From Blasia pusilla (lineage: Eukaryota; Marchantiophyta; Marchantiopsida; Blasiales), in assembly GCA_050084515.1 (NCBI GenBank), contig CM114272.1, forward strand, positions 8,246,001-8,310,000: a DNA stretch of 64,000 bases. The letters are read 5' to 3'. The notes under the pieces were generated by a model. It made no database searches. It worked only from the letters and a program-made list of their open reading frames with translations, and had not been told where the DNA came from. A program made the translations under genes and the position numbers. This document shows, piece after piece, positions 21,680 through 32,191 of the stretch. Position 1 is the first letter of the stretch. Every line of letters starts with the position of its first letter.

Positions 21680-23940
21680 TCTTCCATTTTTTACATCCCA
21701 ATTTTGATATCTCCTACTTGGGCTATGTTCCTCTTTGAAGCTATTCAATGGCCACCAATACTAAATTCTGAAATTTGTATCTTCACCAACTCCAACTAGA
21801 ACTTGTCCCATCCATATGGGATATTTGTTTCTTTCTTGTCTTAGTCTAATTATGACAAAGTCTCCAACATTGAAATCTACCAATGCAACTTCTGTTTCCT
21901 CCATTGATAACATATCAACTCTAGGCCTGAATCTAATGGACCCACAATAGTGATCTCAATTTAGAGGAATTCCACTTCCAAAGACAATAGGAACTTGAGT
22001 GTTCTGTTTGGTTAAAGGCCAAAAAATTTCCAATGTCTCAGAGAACGATGAAGCGATGCCATGGGCTATCAAACTAGTCCTATTATTGGTAGAAGAATCA
22101 AATTCTTCATTTGTTGTTATCTTGTGATTTAATTGCAGGTACTGAACCTTGTCCTCAAGATTTCCATGAGGAAATAATCAATCCGATTCCTCAATCGTCT
22201 TCCTCCACTGCCGTGCTAGTTGTTGGAACTCCACCTTTGTGCCTCTGGAAGACTCGCTTCCCATCTTATCAAAGTACTCAATGTACTGAGATACATCTTT
22301 CTTCATATCAAAAAATGCCTTCAAGGGTGTGGGTAGTAAGCGCTTTGGATTCCTAGTAGGGATAAGAGGATGTCTAGTAATTTCATGACGTAAAAACACG
22401 TCATAGCCACGCTCATTCGACATCCACTCTTTATCCGAACCATACATCTTGTAATGCATGATGGGCATACCATGCGGAGATCTAGTAAATCGGAATTGAC
22501 CTGGCTTCTGCACTCTATACCACTGATTTTTTATCTTAGGCCTGATGAAACCTTTCAAGAACTCCTTGAAGTCGAGAATTTCTTGAACCACTTGTGGTGC
22601 TAGATTCGGTGAGATGGAGTTAAAAAACTGTGTCACAAGATCTTTCAAGGTGTATGCATTGTGTCGCCGCAAAGTTCCTTAAAACTTGCTAAACATAGCA
22701 TCAATATCTTTGTGAGTGTGCCCAGGGATAAGAAAAGCCAAGTGAATCTCTATGAATACCTCATTGTGAACCAAAAGGGCCAAGTATGCCATGACGTAAA
22801 TATTTTTGTTATCTTTTCTAGAGTTATCCATTTGTAGATTCACAATCTTAGGCAACTTCCTTGGTCCCTCTTTGGCAGACTCCGTGAGCCTATAAGCTAT
22901 ACCAAGTAATCCATCAAGCTTTTCCCTCCCTTTTAAGAATCTATTGTGACGTGGAGTTAGGTCGGGCCCGTCCAAGAATTATTGTATTTCACCGTAAGGG
23001 TTTTCCAAACTCCGAAACAACTTTTCCAATCATCCAACTGTCCAATTAGATCCCTGCTTGTAGACTCCTATGTCAAATTGAGCAATTTCACACGGTCCAT
23101 GCCCATGAGTCAAGATACTTGCAATAAGGAAAAGAGTGAGTAATGATTAATTCAACTTAATATTCAAGTACCTAAACAAGGTCTTTGTTTCTCCAAACTA
23201 GGTACCTTATGCAAATAACACATGTGTCAGCAAGTTGCATTAGGCAAGAAATGTAAGAAATATAATGCCCTATGAGAACTTCACTTCCAATTAATGGATC
23301 ACGCACATGACCAATCTCTTTCTCCTTAGGAACTATTTTGGGTGTAGAGTAAAAATGGGAACTTAAGTCATGTTATATGAGTGACGTCAAGATAACCCTA
23401 CGAGCAGTTGCTCAAGCGCATCTCAGGATTTTTATTCATCCAAGTCATATTTATTTATCATTTCTATACTAACTGAATCGAAAAGATTATTTAAACTATC
23501 ACCTGCACCCTAAACCTTGTACCTGTACAAGTAACTAGAAAGCAGTTGAGCGAGCCAAATTTTGGTTTGTTGCCACCCTTTTGGCAAGCCTATTTTGAAA
23601 CTATCCATTCTCGTTGAGGATTAGGCGAAGATAAGACTCGGGATGGGGTACATATTCTGCTTGCCAAATGTAATATAAACTCCTTTGAGACCTTTGCAGG
23701 TCATCATGTTCGACTACCCATTCCTTAACAACAACCTTCTCCTCGTTTGTCGATGCAATATTTTCCAGAGACTTCAGCATTGCACAGGTCGCACAACGAG
23801 AAAATTTATCACCTGATTTGTGAACAACAATATTGGAGAAATAAATTTTTTTGATTTGACTAAAAGTTGATTGTGAGACTCCCGCTAATCCCAATTTCCC
23901 TCCTTTCTTATTGACTTCTTCTCGTATATACTTCTAGGAG
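21680..23940 (-). pseudogene. Decayed transposon gene with the QMDN...DNKN...GHTHxDID segment (DUF7869-like)
   Basis: Four - strand pieces in order look like one broken protein. The first (23601-23894) has a C-x2-C-x2-LK word (CATCAMLK) and QRSQRSLYYIWQAE. The second (22679-22975) has LQMDNSRKDNKNIYV and FLIPGHTHKDIDAMFSKF. The third (22178-22672), in the same frame after one stop, has RRHNAYTLKDLVTQFF. The last (about 21690-21990) has VDFNVGDFVIIRL and IWMGQVL, then YWWPLN. The DNC.DNKN...GHTH.DID arrangement is typical of a multicopy protein family in plant and animal genomes, which I recall as DUF7869 and which I take to be mobile-element encoded. Its acidic and histidine residues could be catalytic. 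Intervening parts are too decayed to read. Confidence 0.6.
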
Positions 23941-24956
23941 AAATATGAGGCAACCAAATCAATTCCTCTCTTATCCCATCTGACATTGTTCTTTCCTTGT
24001 GGAGCATCTAATCTCCAGTCTCCTCAATTATCAGCTTTACTATTTCCATCGTTTGCGTCGTCTTCTAGGTTATGAAATTTCTTCCCAGGTTCCCATGCCC
24101 CGTCCGCGTCTTGCCATCTCTGACATTTCTTACTTTGTCCTCAAAGCTCCTTTTTCCAAGACCGTGGATCTGTCGCCAACCTGGGAGGCATACCGTTCTA
24201 TCTTCCAATTGCACGACCCTTTGTCCGTCAATGAAGTAAGACAAATGGACCATGGCGTGGAGTGATTCCCTTCTTTCTTGAAAGGATTTGTTCCAATACT
24301 TCTTTCTGCTTGAACGAACAACATCTCTCGGCGTATATTGGCAACAGAATTATCCGCAAGAGTTGTTTGATGCCAGTTGTGATATATCTTCCTCTGTTAG
24401 CTTTTTGTTCGTTTTGGTGGCTCTTGGTAGACATCACTTTTTACACCGATAAGTGTACGTGTAAGCTCTCTTATGCTTTCCTGTTATTGCTTTAACGGCC
24501 CTTGGGACACGGTTGAATACTCCAAGTAGCATGTCCATAAGTCTCGTCCATCCTTAACAATACAAGATGTTGTGGCCATATGTCTAAGTTCCTTTCAAGA
24601 ACCTTCTGGCGTGTAAGACGACTGGTGATGTTGGTAATGAATACGCCAACAAGGTGATCCTCAATCTTTGACCACCAACTTTGTTGTTTGGATTGACGAG
24701 TGAAAAATTCCCTCTCCAATATTTAGACATCCATCGTTCTTTGTAAATGGCATCCGTAAAAGGATTGATTCCATACGATCAATCATGGGAACCGCAACTT
24801 GACGTCGTGGAGGTATTGCACGCTAAATGCTTCCTCTTCCTAATATCCATGGTATCATTGTTTTTTCTGTAATTAGATATCTTGGATATTTTGCAAACAT
24901 TCCCACCATATCTTGTAGCTTTCTTCCATCCGGTGGGTAGTGGTTCGTAATATGAC
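23941..24956. other. Unassigned sequence with short coding-like frames
   Basis: A + strand frame at 23999-24265 (contains PRPRLAISDISYFVLKAPFS) and a - strand frame at 24492-24719 (contains SWWSKIEDHLVGVFI) look mildly protein-like but match no family I know. Confidence 0.3.
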
Positions 24957-25250
24957 TATGGTTGCACAAAAACAGACAAGTCCTTCCTTAAGACTGACAT
25001 GGATGGACAAGTCCTGACATGTCCACGGAAATGGGTTCTAAGAGGTGGGATCCCATGATGGAAGGCAAGGCAAGGATGAGTGGAGCAATGAGGGAGGAGG
25101 GAGTGGAGGTGGAGGGAGGAAGAAATGGGGGAGTATGGAACACGAAGGTAAGTAAGGGGAAGCAGAAAGAAGGGAAAGGAGGGGCCCATATGGACAAGTC
25201 CTTCCATAGGACGGACATGGATTTGTCCACGGAAATGAACTTTGTCCATA
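24957..25250. repeat. Dispersed repeat R1, copy 2
   Basis: Same-orientation partner of 5990-6364, with the GTTGCACAAAAAC start, the AATGAGGGAGGAGGGA core and the GGGGCCCATATGGACAAGT word. It abuts the truncated inverted LTR on its right. Confidence 0.75.
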
Positions 25251-27180
25251 TATAAGCTCGAGAGGGTACTACTTCCTTGCTCGGATCATTTCTATAGCAT
25301 GAGGACTTTGTAAGAGAATGATGATTATGGCTTCTGTCTTGCTTCTTAAATACTCGTTGGAGAAGGAGTGATCCAAAGATTCGAAGCATTCTTGATGAAG
25401 CTGTTGTCTCTTCAGCATTTGTAACTACCTAGATTTATGGTTCTCTTAGCTTTTCCTACGATCCTTGTGAATCCTGTGATACCCACAATTTTGTACTTTT
25501 GAAAAAATATATCTTTTTATTCAAAAAAGACTCTTGTACATTATGATTTATTATTATGAGGAGGAATGAGTAAGATTAAAGTGAATCAAGAAGCTCTAGG
25601 GACAAGGCAGAGAGATAGAAAATCAAGGATTTGCCTAAGAGGAGAGGAGAATAAAATAACGAAGTTTCAAGACCCAGCAAGAAGCTTCAAAACGATAACG
25701 AAGCTCAACGGAGCTCTGTCTACGAAGTGCTTTGCTCTATAATGAAGCATAACGAAGCAGGAAGAAGAAGAGAAAGAAGTACTTTGCTCTTGTACGAAGC
25801 GCGAAGCACGAAGCACCTTAAACAAGAACGAAGAATGGAGCGCCGTCCTCAAGAAGTCCAAATGCGAAAGCTAAGAATGACAAGTGATTTCAAGCGACAC
25901 ACCGTTAGAACAGTTAGACCCTAGGAAAGGCGCGATCCTTTGTATTAGATAGATAGTTAGGACCGTTTTGTTCTCATGGTTCAGAATGATCGAGGAAAAG
26001 CTAAGAGAACCATAGATCTAGGTTGTTAAAAATACGGAAGAGACACTAGCTCCATCAAGACTGCTTCGAATCTTTGGATCACTCCTACTCAAGCGAGTAT
26101 TTAAGAAGCAAAATAGAAGCCATAATCATCATTCTCTTATGAAGTCCTCATCAGAGGAATGGTCCGAGCAAGGAGTAGTACCCTCTCGAGCTTGTATACA
26201 CTTTGAAGCTTTTTCATTCTTGATGGAGTAGTAAATCAATCATTTATTCATTCTGATGTGCGATGCTCATGTTTGAGTATTCTTTTTGGGTTTGCAGAGT
26301 GAAGAGTGAATCAAGCGAACCTTTCTCATCAATGAAATAATCAACATAAAGATTGTAGGAAATGTGTTTGGCAGAGAGTAGCTTGCCGAGACGGATTGAG
26401 TTCTGAAAGTAGGAGAAGCGAGCTCTCATGTTGAGATCTCTATGAGGTTTCTTGATATCGAGAGGAAATCTACCTAAGCATGCTGTTAATTCCACTAGAG
26501 AGAATTGAGGAAAGACCCCTTGGTACTAAGAAGAATCCAAAGATATTGATAAGACATTGAATATAACTCATACACATTTAAATACAACTATTACAAGAGA
26601 ATTGTAATTTCGAACTCTATTTTCATCAAACAATGATCCTCTTGGGGATCGAACTTATTAAACAACTGTAAAATAGAAACTCTTATACATTACAATCCAT
26701 GAGAACAAAATGCCCTAACTATCTATCCGATACAAAGGGTCGCGCCCTTTCCTAGTCTAAGTGTTCTAACGTGTGTCGCTGAAATCACTTGTCATTCTTA
26801 GCTTCGGTTCGTTGGACTTTTGAGGACAAAGCACTCCATTCTTCGTTCTTGTTTAAGGTATTTGCAAGAGCAAAGTACCTTTTTCTCTTCCTCTTCATGC
26901 TTCGTTATGCTTCGTTATAGAGCAAAGCGCCAGAGACAGAGCTCCGTTGAGCTTAGTTAACGTTCGAAGCTTCTTGCCGAGTCTTGAGACTTCGTTATTT
27001 TATTCTTCTCTCCTCTTAGGCAAATCCTTGATTTTCTATCTCTCCGCCTTATCCTTGGAGCTTCTTGATTCACTTTAATCTCACTCATTCCTCCTCATAA
27101 TAATCAAAATCATAATGTACAAGAGTCTTCGTTGAATAAAAGATAGATTTCTTCAAAAGTACAAAATTGTGGGTATCACA
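25245..27180 (-). mobile_element. Gypsy-family LTR on the - strand, split by a + strand LTR
   Basis: Two pieces, about 25245-25469 and 26695-27180, are reverse complements of neighbouring parts of the + strand LTR at 25475-26694 and would join into one continuous - strand LTR if the + strand LTR were removed. The right edge ends in GTGGGTATCACA, the complement of the LTR start. The left part (about 490 bp) is missing where dispersed repeat R1 begins. Both copies belong to the same LTR family as the gypsy elements at 31-64 kb. Confidence 0.82.
25475..26694 (+). mobile_element. Solo LTR of the gypsy family inserted in an inverted LTR of the same family
   Basis: The LTR starts TGTGATACCCACAATTTTG and ends TATACATTACA (1220 bp), as do its relatives at 52381 and 62351. 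The flanks carry AATCC at 25470-25474 and at 26694-26698, which fits a target-site duplication if one A at the right edge is shared or lost. No internal retrotransposon sequence is present, so this is a solo LTR formed by LTR-LTR recombination. Confidence 0.82.
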
Positions 27181-27466
27181 TCTAGTCAGTCATGACTCTT
27201 CTAGTCATTCTTTATGACTAGACAAGTCATTCTTTATGACTCGTCTATTCATAAAAAATGACTAGGTCAAGTCGTATTTAGTGACTATGTTGAGTAACAA
27301 GAAAGAGACTAAGATATGACTACCCTCGATTTTAGTAACAACTTATACGACTAAGAGTAATTTTTATTACTAGAGTCTGGTTAAGTAATTACTTAGTCAT
27401 ACAGGCCCGGATGGAGTAACATCTAGTCATTTTTCTAAGTCATCCAGAGGGGGTTTTGTACTAGTG
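27181..27466. mobile_element. CACTA transposon, right end 2
   Basis: Matches the last ~250 bp of right end 1, including TAGTCATTCTTTATGACT words and the terminus GGGTTTTGTACTAGTG at 27451-27466. Its left part is cut off by the inverted LTR at 27180, so only the terminal part survives. Confidence 0.75.
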
Positions 27467-27479
27467 TGAAAATTGAGCC

Positions 27480-28720
27480 ACTCCCTGACAAGGCCAGCCT
27501 CAGGTCGGCCGAGGAGTTTGACCTATGGTTGAATGACATCCAGGATAAGGTGGTGAAGAACCTTGGGTTTTGGACAATGTTCAAGAATCACATTTTGCCG
27601 TAGGGGGATATCGATGAGGACATTGGCGACCCAAAAAATGGGACTTCGACAAGAAGAAAGACCTCATGGAGCAGGCTGTTGAGTCCTCTTGCCAATGCGC
27701 GGCGGAGAGGATGGTGTAAAAATCTCGTGTCTCAATGCAGGTACTTGGAAGAAGTATACTATAGCGTGTAAATTGTGGGCTGCTCCTCCGGATGGGGATG
27801 GATTCTCCATGTACAATGTGGAGATGGCTCAAGAGATGAGCCCTTGGGAGGTTTTGAACTGTTCAATCTAGTTGGACTTCAACGACCCGGTAAGAACTAA
27901 GCAACTCAATCATACATGACTTATATAATGCACTTGCAAATGGGGCAAGGAGGAGATCCCCAACCTCTTGAAGGTTAATGAGTATTTTGAAGGTGATGGA
28001 GGCCCAAGAAATTGAGACGGCTGAATTGTTATCAAATTTTATAACTACCAAGCACAAGTCCATAGCGGGGCTGAAATTGAACGTCAAGGGGTCAAGACAA
28101 TCCAAGGTTGGATCTTTCAGGCGTGAGGGGAGGCAAAGGAGGCCTTGAAACAAATGCCTATAGATTTCGAGCTCACTAAGACACCGACCAGCAGGCACCA
28201 AACTCGCGAGAAGCAAAAGAGCGGCGTGGGGGTCCTCCGAGGGAAAAAAAAATGTCATTTATACACCGTCATCTTTGGGGAAGCATAGGGGACGGAGCAG
28301 CAAAGATAACCATCTGCTCCATCAAACCTCTCCACTTGATGAATTGGAAAAATTCTTGAGTTAGGAGTCTACTGCGTGCCTAGGAGAAGTTGAGTCTTAG
28401 GATGAAAGCTTCTCCAAACGGCCACTTTGCATGGGTATTAATGGGGTAGCGAGGAGGTTGCAATTAACCTCTTGATGGAAAATTTGCCATCAAGACTCAC
28501 ATTGTGGGATGAGAACCCACGCAACCCACTCTCGGATTGGAACTCCCCCCCTCACCTCTGAATAGATCGCTTTGTTGTTCTCGTTCGCCAACACGTATCC
28601 GAGTGACAAGGATGTTTCCTTGTTTTGAGTGGAGGAAGAAAAGACAAGCTATTCCATCTATAGTGCATGAGGAGATCGTTGAAGTGGCAAAGGGCTTGGT
28701 CTTGGGTAGTCAAGAATGAC
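27480..28720 (+). pseudogene. Unrecognised coding remnant just outside CACTA end 2
   Basis: Protein-like + strand stretches appear in changing frames: SLRSAEEFDLWLNDIQDKVV near 27500, WDFDKKKDLMEQAVESSCQC near 27650, YTIACKLWAAPPDGDGFSM near 27760, and ETAELLSNFITTKHKSIAGL near 28020. The changes of frame and stops show decay. The order and spacing could also reflect several exons. I do not recognise the family. A retrotransposon gag is one possibility because the next part is basic (RREGRQRRP), but no zinc knuckle is visible. Confidence 0.3.
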
Positions 28721-28880
28721 TACCCGTTGAGATCACCATCAAACCAACTCCGGGTAAGTCCTCAAAAAGAGCCTGAAATTTTAATTCGATCCATGGTCTA
28801 GGGACGTCATTTTTTTGTGCAACGTGTTGGACTTTGAAGGTTGCAAATGAACTTTTTTACTTAGCTTGGGCAAGATCTTT

Positions 28881-30767
28881 TGCAACCCATAATATTTCGA
28901 CGGGTTGCAAGTCACCTTTTAGTTTCCGACTACTTGATTCGACGGGTTGCGATAGACTCAAATACATTCTATGCAGCCAGACGGAAGCCAACGAGTTACA
29001 TGGGCCCCTTATTTTGTTATTCTAGCATGTTGCTACAAGGCACCTCAAATCGACTATAGCAACCCATTGAATCTGTTGGGTTGCTTTGTAAGAAAATCAA
29101 TCCATGTATCACTTTTTCCTCAAAGCTAACATGATTGTGCTTGTTTCTTCCGCACAAAGCTAGTACTCGTATGTGTACTATTTTGTCGGACCGAAGCTAC
29201 TGAGTTCCAGGTTTATGAGGTCCAAGATCTTTTGATCTTGCCTCCAATAGTTATACATTCAAGAGCCATACAATTCGCCCCGAAATTTGCTTGGAGGGAG
29301 GAACGGCGCACGCTGGAGGGGAGGAACGGAGTCGCTTGAGGGAGGGGAAAAGTCCCCGGACGCTCATGCAAACCCTCATGGAGCTATGCTCAAGCCCTAG
29401 TGACGTGGTGTTATATTTGGTGGGTCTTTTGTGGGGCAAGTGTTAGAGGTGCTTGGTAGAGTGGTAGAAATATTCTATGCTTGGAGTCAAAGAGTGAGCT
29501 ATTTGCACTTTTCCAAGAGGCAAAGGCGGATTACAAGAGGCAACTCGGAGTTTACAAGTCGCCTCCATGGCACAAGCATGAGAGCCATTGGTGATGACAC
29601 CATCATCACTACCTGTGATTCCAAGAATCAGCGGGCTAGGCCAACCGTGATTCTTGAAAAACTCTCGATGATGACGAGTGAGTGCATTGGTGCCTTGGAT
29701 TTCAAGCGTTTTGGAGGTTGGATGTAGTGGTTGCAAGCGGAGGAGTAGATATTGATTTGGATGGGTTACCCTTTGTAGTGTATACAAGATCACTTGTCGA
29801 GGTAGGCATTGGGACTTATCTAGGGTCACATGGGATGGATACGATGTTCCTCGGGGGATAAGGCTATCAAATTCTCCTTCTTTCTCAATCCCTATCTACA
29901 ATCATGCAAAGGAACCACTGAATAGCCTAGAGAAGTACCTTATAGAGGAAGCAATGAGATTTAGGAACATTTTTGTAGATGACGGGGTTAAGGAGATCAT
30001 AGACTAGATTTTCTTGTTCAAGAAATCAAATGTAAATATTCGACTAGTAAACGGATTGTAATAAAGGAATTCAATTTTTTGCACAATTTTTTCTTCATTG
30101 TCATGGTCTGATGTTATTTTAGCGATCGGATTCGGAAATGTTGTGGAGGCTTTTCCGCTGTAGTAATCTCTTTTGGACATATGGGAGGTCTTGGAACCCA
30201 TCGGAAATTAACGGGTTGCCAATCACGATGGGAAGTTTGCTATGTTTGCTATGATTTTATCATTTTGATATGAAGATGTCTCCTAAACTTCTCTTCTTCT
30301 TACTTTTTGGATTTCTACGTTGACAGCCTTCAACCTTCAACTCGTCAAATTCCCACTGGTTGAAACTAGATTTTCTACTACTCTTTTGGTGTGGTGTGTG
30401 TGCTGTCCTAGACGCTACAATTCGGTTCTAGTGGCTTGCAACCCGTGGGATTCCGACGGGTTGCATGTCTAACTGGCCATATGTTTTGTGAGGTTTTAGT
30501 TTTCAAGAGGTTCAAACTTGTATAAGAGATCTCTGGTAACATCTTATGGTTAGTTCTACTATCTTGCATCCCGTCAAATTCTGACGGGTTGCAAGATAAA
30601 GAAAAACAAAGACACTACTTTCAACCTATTGGATTTTTGACAGTTGCAATCGGTGTCAATGTTTTCTCTTATCATTTTATTCTCGTTCCTTAGGATTTTT
30701 GTCTCTAACTAAAATTTTCCTCATAATGTCATGTCTTGCAATTGGTTGGATTCCAACGACTTGCAAG
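28881..30767. repeat. Cluster of ~29-bp palindromes, TGCAACCCGT...ACGGGTTGCA
   Basis: At least seven imperfect palindromes lie at about 28881-28909, 29059-29084, 30193-30220, 30437-30465, 30565-30593, 30621-30648 and 30735-30767, plus a half-site at 28941-28950. Consensus arms are TGCAACCCGT and ACGGGTTGCA around a 9-base centre often containing GATTCCG or AATTCTG. Spacing is irregular. The copy at 30560-30598 extends to longer arms (TATCTTGCA/TGCAAGATA). Repeated palindromes like this are often protein-binding or subterminal sites of a transposon, but none is identified here. Confidence 0.75.
29431..30007 (+). pseudogene. Unrecognised coding remnant between the palindrome clusters
   Basis: The + strand reads TRPTVILEKLSMM-like sequence near 29640 and MMTSECIGALDFKRFGG near 29680. 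After a frame change it reads VVASGGVDIDLDGLPFVVY near 29730, then WDLSRVTWDGYDVPRGIRLS near 29815, PIYNHAKEPLNSLEKYLIEE near 29890 and IFVDDGVKEIID with a stop at 30007. The sequence is coherent, with charged and hydrophobic residues alternating normally, but I recognise no family. It may be the 3' end of a transposon gene or an orphan host gene. Confidence 0.35.
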
Positions 30768-31035
30768 TTTGGATGCAACTTGTGTTTCCTAACATTAATC
30801 ATATGGAGGATAAATTATTCTTATACCTTTATGCTTATATTCTCTTATGGAACTTGTCAAATTCGAGAAGTTGGGGGGCCGGATGATTTGAGGCGGTCTA
30901 TCCTTTTCCTAATCTCTGATTTGAACCTGTGTGTTTCCTGTCAAATCTCCACATATCTTACTTGTATCTTCCAAATCTTCCTCTACTAGATTATTGCCGC
31001 GGATTAATTTCAATTACTCTTTCTTATTTCTCAGT
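30768..31035. other. Flank of gypsy element A
   Basis: Unassigned AT-rich sequence. The five bases TCAGT at 31031-31035 directly precede the LTR and would be one half of a target-site duplication; the partner is lost because the other LTR is truncated. Confidence 0.4.
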
Positions 31036-31938
31036 TGTAATGTACAAGAGTTATAAGAATTGATCTTTTCATGATGATTTATGGGGTTTGATCCCCAAGA
31101 GGATCACTATTATCCGGAAAGAAAGTTAAAGTGTGTCGTTTATGTGAGGTTGATAATTATGTGGATACAAAACATATTCAAGCATTCATCCGCTTATTCT
31201 AATTCTCACAAGTACCAAGATTTTCCTTTCCTCTGTTCTCTCAAGTGGAATCAAATGAACGCTCAAGCAGATTCGCACTCAACACCTAAGAACCTCACGA
31301 AGATCTCATCAACGAGATGGCTTCTCCTACTTTCTGAACATAATCCGTCCTAGCAGGCTATTCTCTGTCAAACAGATTTCTCACATCTCGATGTTGATTA
31401 TTCTATTGATGGATGTTGCTCTCTCAATCCACTCCTTACTGTGCAGACCCAATAAGAATTCTCAAACATCTGCATCACACATTAGAATGAAGGAATAAGT
31501 TCTTTACTATTCCATCAAGAACAATTAAGCTTCAAAGTGTATACAAGCACAAGAGGGTTCTACTCCCTTGCTTCGTTCTTCCTTCTTCGTTCTTCCATAA
31601 TCTGTTGCTTTGTCTTGGTGCTTTGTACAAGAATGAAGTACTTCACAATCATGTTCTTTATTCATGCTTCCTTGTCTTTCCCAAGCTCCGCTCTAGGTCT
31701 TTAGAATTTGTGAATTCATTTCCCTCTCCTCCAAGGCAAATCCTTGATGTTCCACCTCTCTGCCTTATCCTAGGAGCTTCATAGTCCATTCCAAACTCCT
31801 CATTCTCCCAATACGCCAAAAATAATATTCAAGACAGCCTATTACTTCAAAGAGTCTTCATTCCTCAAGACACATATATATTCAAGTTGAATACAAAAAT
31901 GTGTTTATCTTCAAAATTGCAAAATTGTGGATATCACA
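31036..31938 (-). repeat. 3' LTR of gypsy element A
   Basis: 903 bp, starting on the + strand with TGTAATGTACAAGAG and ending GTGGATATCACA, so it reads TG...CA on either strand. Its inner edge is followed on the + strand by TTCCCCACCCTCAAA (31939-31953), which on the - strand is a purine-rich polypurine tract directly before the LTR. Confidence 0.92.
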
Positions 31939-32191
31939 TTCCCCACCCTCAAATGTTCGCCGCACCGGCGAACACATCAAGGTTCCACATCTAAGTCCAT
32001 AAATGTATCTTCTAATCCGTCAAACTCAGTTGGAGGAGGAAAAAGGTCATGAATAATCGAAGGTTTGTTAATGATGTTGGGCGTGTAGCTCCGCATTTTC
32101 TCCCTCTACTTGACGATTACCAACAAAGTGCCTAGCACTTCGTTTTGAACCAAGACGTCTGTGGGTGTAAAAGGAGTGATTTCTTCAATTG

